Shown piece by piece: positions 57,751-64,000 of a stretch of 64,000 nt of DNA. The position numbers and the translations under genes are program-made. This DNA comes from Rhodoplanes tepidamans. GTDB lineage: Bacteria > Pseudomonadota > Alphaproteobacteria > Rhizobiales > Xanthobacteraceae. Location: NCBI RefSeq assembly GCF_030813915.1, contig NZ_JAUSUJ010000001.1:186001-250000 (forward strand). The letters are read 5' to 3'. Position 1 is the stretch's first letter. Each line of letters begins with the position of its first letter. The notes below the pieces were generated by a model. That model had not been told where the DNA came from. It ran no database searches and worked only from the letters and a program-made list of their open reading frames with translations.

Positions 57751-60700
57751 ATGCCGTTGTTCTCAGTTGCGTTGCGCACCGCGTTCCGTTTCGTCGACCG
57801 GGAGGACGGCGCCGCCGGCCTCGGCCGCATCGGTGCGCGGCTCGCCAGCCTCGTCGCCGCCGCCGCCGTGATGGCGGCGCTGCTCGGCGCCGCCGCCGCC
57901 CAGCAGCAGCAGCCCGTGCGGGCGGAGCTCTCGGTCTCCACGGCCGAAGGCTATGCCCGCCTCGTCTTCCACTTCGCCGACGACGTGGAAAGCGAAGTGC
58001 GGATGGCGAACGGCATCGTCATTCTCGGCTTCCGCAAGCCCGTCGCCGTCTCGGTCGATCGCCTGCCCAGCATGGCGAGCGGCTGGATCGGTGCGGCGCG
58101 TCGCGATCCCGATGGCCGCGGCGTGCGCATCGCGCTGGCGCGTCCCGTCAAGCTCAACACGCTGACGGCCGGCGAGCGGCTCTATGTCGATCTCCTGCCC
58201 GAGACCTGGAAGGGACAGCCGCCCGGGCTGCCGCAGGAGGTGGTGGAGGAACTCGCGCGCCGCGCCCGCGAGGCCGAGCGCAAGATCAAGAAGCAGCAGC
58301 AGCTGGTCCGTCAGAAGCAGATGCCGCTCACCCGGGTGCGCGTCTCGCATCAGCCGACCTTCTCGCGCTACGTGTTCGATCTGCCCGACCTGATCCCGGT
58401 CGCCACCTCGCGTGAGAAGGACGCCCTCGTCCTCACCTTCGACGCACCGCTCAAGTTCGATCTCGCCGACGCCAAGGGATCCATGCCGCCGATGGTGGGC
58501 GGCGTCGATGCCGAGATCCAGGACCAGTCGACGACGGTGCGGTTCGGTTTCATCGGCAATGTCGACGTCCGCACCTTCCGCGAGGACGAGAGCTTCGTGG
58601 TCGATGTCGGCGTGGTCGAGGCGGCGCGGCGGCGCAGCGAGACCGACCCGGCCGGCCGTGCCGCCGAGCTCGCCGCCATCCTGGCCGAGAGCCGCGACCG
58701 CCGTCGCGGCAGCGGCCTCGGCCTCGAGGCGCCACAGACGACGCCCGCCCAGACGGCTCCGGCCCAGACGGCCCCGGCTCCGGGCCCGGCGGCGGCTCCG
58801 GCCGCCCGCGCGCCGGCCCCCGCACCGTCGCCCGCGCCGGCCCCTGCGCCCGCACCCGCGGTCACGGTCGAATCGCCGCGTCCGCCCCTGTCGCCCGCCG
58901 CCCTCACGCCGCCGCTGCCCGGTACGCCGCAGCCTACGGCGCGCCCGATCGCGCCGGCAGCCGCGGCAGCTCCGGTGCCGCCACCGGCGGCGCCCGCACG
59001 GGCTGCTCCGGCCCCGGCCGCCACGGCCCCTGCCGCGGCGATCCCGCCCGCCGATCTCTCCGACGTGCCGGCCCGGCCGGCCCTGGCGGCCGTTCTCCCG
59101 GCCCCGTCCGCCGCGCCGGCTCCCGCTCCCGCCGCAGTCGCACCGGGGCCCGCTCCCGCGCCGCTGCGCGAGGCGACCGCTCCCGCCCGGCCCGAGCCGC
59201 GTGCCGCCGACCTGCAGGACGGCGGCGCGGAGCCCGCCGCGCCCGTCATCGTGGCGCCCGCCGCCTCGGCCGATCCGACCGGCGCCGTGCAGATGCAGGT
59301 CGGCCGCCAGGCCGACAACCTGATCCTCAGCTTCCCGTTCTCGATCGCCACCCCGCTCGCGGTGTTCAACCGCGCCGATGCGCTGTGGGCGGTCTTCGAC
59401 ACGCGCGCCAAGATCGACGTCGCGGCGCTCGGCCGCGACCGCAGCGGCACCGTGCAGAGCGCGACGCTGATTCCGCTGCGCGACGGCCAGGCGCTCCGCC
59501 TCAAGCTCGAGCGGCCGCGGCTCGCCACGGCGCGGATCGACGGCTCGACCGTGACGATCGTCATCGGCGACCAGGTGATGGAGGCGCCGCGGCCGCTGGC
59601 GCTGGTGCGCAACCCGGCGAGCCAGAGCCGCATCACGGCGGCGGTGCCTTTCGACGATCCGCGCGTCGTCCACCGCATCCCCGACCCGGAAGCCGGCGAC
59701 ACGCTGGTCGTCGTCACCGGCCTCGGCCCGCCGCGCGGCTTCATGCAGCCGCAGGACTATGTCGAGTTCGGCGTGCTGCCGTCGGCGCACGGTGTCGTGC
59801 TGCAGCCGATCGCCGACGACCTGACGGTCGAGCTGGGCGCCGACCGGATCGTGGTCGGGCGTCCCGGCGGCCTCGCCGTGTCGGCGAGCGACATGGTCGG
59901 GCGCCGTGCCGGCCTGTTCCGGCCGGCCGTGTTCGATCCGCAGCTGTGGGGGTTCGACCGCGAGGCCGATTTCGAGACCCGCCATCGCGCCCTGATGGCC
60001 GCCGCCGCCGAGGCGCTGGAGACGCGCCGCACGGGTGCTCGCATGGACCTCGCCCGGTTCTATCTGGCCCGCGAGATGTACGCCGAGGCCAAGGGCGTCA
60101 TCGAGGTGGCGCTCGCCGAGGAGCGTCCCGGCGCCGACGATCCGGCCGGCCTCCTGATGCACGCGCTCGCCAACATCATGCTGGGCCGCATTCCGGAGGC
60201 CCTCAAGGACCTCTCGCATCCGATCGTCGCGGGCCATCCGGACGCCCAGATCTGGCGCGGCTTCGCGGTCGCCAGGCAGGGCAACTGGGCCGAGGCGAAC
60301 GAGAAGCTGAGGACCGTCGAATCCGCCGTGTCGACGCTGCCGATCCAGCTGCAGCGGCTGATCCTCAAGGAGGCGGTGCGGGCCGCTCTCGAGGTGAAGA
60401 ACTACGCCGTCGCCCAGAACCTGCTGCACGCCTTCGAGACGCTCGGCGTCGACAAGGACATGGAGCCCGCCATCGCCGTGCTGGCCGGCCAGGTGGCCGA
60501 GGGCATGGGCCGCAGCGGCGACGCGCTCGCCGACTACCGGCTCGCCGTCTCGGCCGGGGGCAGCGGGCCGAACGCCGCCCAGGCGCGGCTGCGCGAGACC
60601 GTGCTGCGCTATCACCTCGGCGACCTGAAGCGCGCCGAGGTGATCGCCGACCTCGAGGAGCTGACCACGATCTGGCGCGGCGACGAGACCGAGATCGAGG

Positions 60701-61761
60701 CGCTGCAGCTCCTGGCCCGGCTCTACACCCAGGAATCACGCTATCGCGACGCCTTCCACGTGATGCGCACCGCGCTGATGGCACATCCGAACTCGGAGCT
60801 CACCCGGCGCATCCAGGAGGAGGCGGCGGCGACCTTCGACACGCTGTTCCTGGCCGGCAAGGGCGACGCGATGCCGGCCGTCGACGCGCTCGGCCTGTTC
60901 TACGACTTCCGCGAGCTCACCCCGATCGGACGCCGCGGCGACGAGATGATCCGTCGGCTCGCCGACCGCCTGGTCTCGGTCGACCTGCTCGACCAGGCGG
61001 CCGAGCTGCTGCAGCACCAGGTGGATCACCGCCTGCAGGGCGCGGCGCGGGCCCAGGTCGCGACCAAGCTCGCCATCGTCTATCTGATGAACCGCAAGCC
61101 GGACCGGGCGCTCGCCACCCTGCGCGCCACCCAGACCACGAATCTCGCCACCGAGCTGCGCAACCAGCGCCTGCTGATCGAGGGGCGGGCCCTCTCCGAC
61201 ATCGGCCGGCCCGACCTCGCGCTCGAGGTGATCGGCAATCTCGACGGGCGCGAGGCGGTGCGGCTGCGCGGCGACATCCTGTGGTCGGCCAAGCGCTGGC
61301 AGGCCGCCGCCGAGCAGATCGAGATGATGTACGGCGAGCGCTGGCGCGACTGGCAGCCGCTCAGCGAGCCGGAGCGGGCCGACCTCCTGCGCGCCGCGAT
61401 CGGCTACGCGATCGCCGACGACACGCTCGGGCTCGGCCGCTTCCGCGACAAGTACGTGGCCAAGATGGCCGACGGTCCGGATCGCCGCGCCTTCGAGGTG
61501 GCGACCGCGCCGCGCGCCGCCAACGCGCCGGAGTTCGCCGCGGTCTCCCGCATGGTGGCGGCGACCGACACGCTCGACAGCTTCCTGCGCGAGTTGCGGG
61601 TCCGTTATCCGGAGACCGGCTCCTTCGGCGGCCAGGACGTGGCGCCGCCGCCGCCGGACGGCCCCGCCGCCGCGCCCGGGACGCAGAGCCGGGCGCCGCT
61701 CGCCGACCCCGACCCGACCGCCTCGATCCGCTCCCGCAAGGTCACGGTGGTGCGGCGGTAA
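57751..61761 (+). CDS. large exported tetratricopeptide-repeat protein near flagellar genes
   Basis: A 1336-residue protein. A hydrophobic stretch at about 30-50 (LASLVAAAAVMAALLGAAAA) is a signal or anchor. An N-terminal beta-rich domain (55-300) contains a short coiled region at about 165-195. A Pro/Ala-rich linker spans about 325-505. A second beta-rich domain runs to about 740, and TPR-like helical repeats fill the rest to about 1260. I do not recognise a characterised homologue. Length, linker and repeats suggest an envelope scaffold. The CtrA box upstream and fliP downstream suggest cell-cycle or motility control. Confidence 0.8.
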   Translation: MPLFSVALRTAFRFVDREDGAAGLGRIGARLASLVAAAAVMAALLGAAAAQQQQPVRAELSVSTAEGYARLVFHFADDVESEVRMANGIVILGFRKPVAVSVDRLPSMASGWIGAARRDPDGRGVRIALARPVKLNTLTAGERLYVDLLPETWKGQPPGLPQEVVEELARRAREAERKIKKQQQLVRQKQMPLTRVRVSHQPTFSRYVFDLPDLIPVATSREKDALVLTFDAPLKFDLADAKGSMPPMVGGVDAEIQDQSTTVRFGFIGNVDVRTFREDESFVVDVGVVEAARRRSETDPAGRAAELAAILAESRDRRRGSGLGLEAPQTTPAQTAPAQTAPAPGPAAAPAARAPAPAPSPAPAPAPAPAVTVESPRPPLSPAALTPPLPGTPQPTARPIAPAAAAAPVPPPAAPARAAPAPAATAPAAAIPPADLSDVPARPALAAVLPAPSAAPAPAPAAVAPGPAPAPLREATAPARPEPRAADLQDGGAEPAAPVIVAPAASADPTGAVQMQVGRQADNLILSFPFSIATPLAVFNRADALWAVFDTRAKIDVAALGRDRSGTVQSATLIPLRDGQALRLKLERPRLATARIDGSTVTIVIGDQVMEAPRPLALVRNPASQSRITAAVPFDDPRVVHRIPDPEAGDTLVVVTGLGPPRGFMQPQDYVEFGVLPSAHGVVLQPIADDLTVELGADRIVVGRPGGLAVSASDMVGRRAGLFRPAVFDPQLWGFDREADFETRHRALMAAAAEALETRRTGARMDLARFYLAREMYAEAKGVIEVALAEERPGADDPAGLLMHALANIMLGRIPEALKDLSHPIVAGHPDAQIWRGFAVARQGNWAEANEKLRTVESAVSTLPIQLQRLILKEAVRAALEVKNYAVAQNLLHAFETLGVDKDMEPAIAVLAGQVAEGMGRSGDALADYRLAVSAGGSGPNAAQARLRETVLRYHLGDLKRAEVIADLEELTTIWRGDETEIEALQLLARLYTQESRYRDAFHVMRTALMAHPNSELTRRIQEEAAATFDTLFLAGKGDAMPAVDALGLFYDFRELTPIGRRGDEMIRRLADRLVSVDLLDQAAELLQHQVDHRLQGAARAQVATKLAIVYLMNRKPDRALATLRATQTTNLATELRNQRLLIEGRALSDIGRPDLALEVIGNLDGREAVRLRGDILWSAKRWQAAAEQIEMMYGERWRDWQPLSEPERADLLRAAIGYAIADDTLGLGRFRDKYVAKMADGPDRRAFEVATAPRAANAPEFAAVSRMVAATDTLDSFLRELRVRYPETGSFGGQDVAPPPPDGPAAAPGTQSRAPLADPDPTASIRSRKVTVVRR

Positions 61762-61795
61762 AGGAGGCGGCACGCCCGTACGGGCCTCGTGTCCC

Positions 61796-61820
61796 GGTCG
61801 CGGTGCACCGCGCCGCGACC
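61796..61820. terminator. hairpin between the TPR gene and fliP
   Basis: GGTCGCGG and CCGCGACC around nine bases, in the gap between convergent genes. A 12-bp palindrome GCCCGTACGGGC precedes it at 61774-61785. Confidence 0.45.
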
Positions 61821-61898
61821 CTGGCCCCGGGCGGCCGGACGAGGCGTCTCAGGCCGTTGCCAGGCACCCGGCCGGGAGACGGGTCGCCCCGCGACTCC

Positions 61899-62711
61899 CT
61901 AGCTGCCGTAGCTCTGCACCAGGCTACCGGCGACCAGGTTCCAGCCGTCCACCAGCACGAAGAAGATCAGCTTGAACGGCAGCGAGATGGTCGCGGGCGG
62001 CAGCATCATCATGCCCATCGACATCAGCACCGAGGCGACCACGAGGTCGATGATCAGGAACGGCAGGAACAGCAGGAAGCCGATCTCGAAGGCGCGTTTG
62101 AGCTCGGAGATCATGAAGGCCGGCACCAGGATGCGCAGCGACAGATCCTCCGGAGCTGCCGGCCGCGCCTCCCGCGCCATGTCGAGGAACAGCTTGAGGT
62201 CCTTGTCCCGCACGTTCTTGAGCATGAAGGCCCGGAACGGCTCGCTCGACCGCTCGAAGGCCTGCTCGACCGTGATCTCGTTGTTGACCAGCGGCCGGAT
62301 GCCGATGTCGTAGGCCCGCTCGAAGGCCGGCCCCATCACGAAGGCGGTGAGGAACAGGGCGAGCGAGATGATCACGGTGTTGGGCGGTGCCGTCGCGGTG
62401 CCGAGCGCGGTGCGCAGCAGCGACAGGACGACGACGATCCGGGTGAAGGACGTCACCATCACCAGGATCGACGGCGCCAGCGACAGCACCGTGATCAGTG
62501 CGATGAGCTGGATCACCCGCTCGGTCAGCCCGGCGCCCTGGCCGAGATTGAGGCTGATGTCCTGGGCGGCCGCCGGGCCGGCCAGCATCATGCCCCCCAG
62601 CAGCACAGCCCCCAGCAGCGTACCGGCCAGCAGCGTACCCGTCAGCAGCATGCCGGCCGGCGGCGCACAGGCGCGCAGCCTCGTGGTGGCCGTCCCCACT
62701 CCGGCCGCCAT
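61899..62711 (-). CDS. fliP: flagellar type III export protein FliP
   Basis: Core export-gate membrane protein of 250-284 residues depending on the start. The mature part is typical: ERVIQLIALITVLSLAPSIL, VTSFTRIVVVLSLLRTALGT, VLMSMGMMMLPPATISLPFK and LVDGWNLVAGSL. A signal peptide ends at GPAAAQ. Three starts are possible: GTG 62753 overlapping the fliO stop, ATG 62711, or ATG 62651, which gives the usual length of 250. None has a good ribosome site. The signal region carries short DNA repeats (CAGCAGCGTACC). Confidence 0.95.
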   Translation of the reverse strand: MAAGVGTATTRLRACAPPAGMLLTGTLLAGTLLGAVLLGGMMLAGPAAAQDISLNLGQGAGLTERVIQLIALITVLSLAPSILVMVTSFTRIVVVLSLLRTALGTATAPPNTVIISLALFLTAFVMGPAFERAYDIGIRPLVNNEITVEQAFERSSEPFRAFMLKNVRDKDLKLFLDMAREARPAAPEDLSLRILVPAFMISELKRAFEIGFLLFLPFLIIDLVVASVLMSMGMMMLPPATISLPFKLIFFVLVDGWNLVAGSLVQSYGS

Positions 62712-62749
62712 CGTCGCGAGACGAACGCGGCGGCCGCCCCCGACCGATG

Positions 62750-64000
62750 TCACGGCTTGCCGGGCGCGCGGCCGAGCAGATTCGCCATTTCCTCTTCGAG
62801 GCTCTCGTAGGCGGTCTTGCCGGAAGGCTTGCTGTCTTGCGGTTGGGGGGCGGGAGGCGCGGCATGCGCCTGGGCCGGCTCTTCGCCGGCCGGCGGGGGC
62901 ACCGGCTCGGCGGCGGTCTCGGCCTGCGGAGCGGGCGGCGGGGGCGGCTCGCTCATCGGCGGACGGGCCGGCGAGGTGCCGCGGAGCAGCGAGCTGCGCG
63001 GCTCGAGCGGCGACCGCAGCGACGGACGCGGACGAGCGGCGGGGGGCGCCGCGGGAGGCGGGCTCGGAACGGCCTCGGCCGCCGGCTCGGAGGGGCGCTC
63101 GCTGCCGCCGGAGCGCCGCAGCGCGGCTTCCAGCTGCTCCGCCATGGCGGCGAGCTGGCGGTCGCCGCCGTGATCGTTCTCGCCCGCCGGGGCGGCCGGC
63201 GGAGCGGCAGGCGGGGCCGGCGGTGCACGCCGCGGCTCGAGCGGGCGGCGAAGCTCGCCGACCGGCCGGCGGGCGTCGGCCGGCCGGTGCTCGGCGGGCC
63301 GGTGCTCCGGCGTTCGCGGCTCGGGCATCCGGGGCTCGGGCATCCGGGGCTCGGCGGCGCGGGGCTCCGGCATGCGCGGCTCCGGCATCCAGGGCTCCTG
63401 GGCCCGCATGTCCGGCATGCGGGGCTCGGGAGGCCGCATCTCGGGCATGCGGGGCTCCGACATGCGCGGCTCGGCCATGCGGGGATCGACGATCGGCGGT
63501 GGCGCGCTGCGGCCGAGCTCGGCCGCCAGCCCGGCGAGCCGATCGACGGTCTGCGGCCGCGGCGCCGGCTCGGCCTGCGGCTGCAGCGGCAGATCCTCGG
63601 CGATCGGCTGGATCATGGCGCGCTCGCCGCCGCGGCCGGCCCGGAACGCCGGCTCCGGCGCCAGCGGGGCGGCCGGCGCCCACAGGCCGTTCTCGGCCGC
63701 CGGGCGGCCGGGCTGTTCCATCCGGGGCGTTGGGACGTCGCGCATCGGCGCGGCCGGCTGGCCGCGGACGATGTTGGCCTCGACCACCACGTCGGTGGGG
63801 CCGCCCAGCATGATCAGATGCTCGACATTGTCGCGCCGCACCAGCACCAGCCGGCGCCGGCTGTCCACGGCGGTCGCCTCGATCACGCCGAGTCGGGCCT
63901 GGCGGCCGCGGGCCGAGGCCGAGCCGAGCCCGCCCGAGCCGAACCGCCGCACCAGCCACGCGACCCCGCCGATCAGCGCCAGCACGATGACGAAGGCGAT
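62750..64000 (-). CDS. fliO: flagellar biosynthesis protein FliO, 5' end beyond window, with pentapeptide repeats
   Basis: At least 411 residues are visible. The N-terminal membrane segment (LALIGGVAWLVRRF) is followed by the FliO domain (GVIEATAVDSRRRLVLVRRD, then EHLIMLGGPTDVVVE). A very long Pro/Arg-rich tail of about 330 residues follows. It includes about twelve copies of a five-residue repeat of the PRMxE kind (near 63296-63480). The frame is open at the window end, so the start lies outside. It is followed directly by fliP with a GTGA overlap. Confidence 0.85.
   Translation of the reverse strand: MAFVIVLALIGGVAWLVRRFGSGGLGSASARGRQARLGVIEATAVDSRRRLVLVRRDNVEHLIMLGGPTDVVVEANIVRGQPAAPMRDVPTPRMEQPGRPAAENGLWAPAAPLAPEPAFRAGRGGERAMIQPIAEDLPLQPQAEPAPRPQTVDRLAGLAAELGRSAPPPIVDPRMAEPRMSEPRMPEMRPPEPRMPDMRAQEPWMPEPRMPEPRAAEPRMPEPRMPEPRTPEHRPAEHRPADARRPVGELRRPLEPRRAPPAPPAAPPAAPAGENDHGGDRQLAAMAEQLEAALRRSGGSERPSEPAAEAVPSPPPAAPPAARPRPSLRSPLEPRSSLLRGTSPARPPMSEPPPPPAPQAETAAEPVPPPAGEEPAQAHAAPPAPQPQDSKPSGKTAYESLEEEMANLLGRAPGKP

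Overview
The window is 64 kb of very GC-rich DNA (about 70% by eye) from the chromosome of an alphaproteobacterium. Hyphomicrobiales (Rhizobiales) is the most likely order. The grounds are CtrA-type sites (TTAA-N7-TTAA, TTAACCAT), sigma-54 promoters at flagellar genes, MotE and DUF6468 proteins behind fliM, the hydrolase-iscS-sufBCDS-sufT-sufA order, and short palindromic repeats of a rhizobial type. I could not name a genus. I saw no tRNA, rRNA, CRISPR array, transposase or phage gene.

Layout. (1) 1-7.3 kb: housekeeping and membrane genes: an alpha/beta-hydrolase fold protein cut by the window edge, tyrS, a chemoreceptor, a divergent pair of CREST-superfamily membrane proteins (hemolysin III type and ceramidase type), and a second hydrolase. 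(2) 7.6-15.2 kb: an eight-gene iron-sulfur assembly operon (iscS, sufB, sufC, sufD, sufS, sufT, sufA). Two related small coiled-coil genes are inserted around sufC; the second is broken by a 13-bp tandem duplication. (3) 15.2-28.2 kb: a diguanylate cyclase, a DEAD-box helicase, pobA, a TPR lipoprotein-like exported protein, UDP-xylose synthase type SDR, a peptide transporter, a methyltransferase, and three surface-polysaccharide genes. (4) 28.5-35.3 kb: flagellar genes, flgFGAH on the minus strand and fliL-fliM-DUF6468-motE on the plus strand, divided by a control region with a sigma-54 promoter and CtrA-like sites. (5) 35.4-37.6 kb: LysR, TauE and DUF805 genes. (6) 37.6-57.3 kb: an accessory catabolic region. 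(7) 57.3-64 kb: flagellar-associated again: a small membrane protein with a sigma-54-like promoter, a 1336-residue TPR protein with a CtrA box, and fliP and fliO.

The most interesting part is 37.6-46.6 kb. An IclR regulator sits between two operons. One encodes a COG0523 GTPase, a dihydroorotase/hydantoinase-type amidohydrolase, and the permease and ATPase of an ABC importer. The other encodes the solute-binding protein, a MmgE/PrpD protein and an opine-dehydrogenase-type enzyme. Both promoters carry the same 14-bp motif (CATATT[C/T]TGACAAT), so the two halves look like one co-regulated uptake and degradation system whose substrate is unknown, perhaps a cyclic amide or imino compound.

Next to it (46.8-52.2 kb) lie a UbiD decarboxylase, a zinc-free MDR reductase, a thioesterase and an acyl-CoA ligase. 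These read as a second small-acid pathway. The ligase gene is bracketed by perfect 32-bp inverted copies of a palindromic repeat. A complete second ABC importer and an orphan Bug-type binding protein follow. Many genes in the window are translationally coupled through ATGA or GTGA overlaps.
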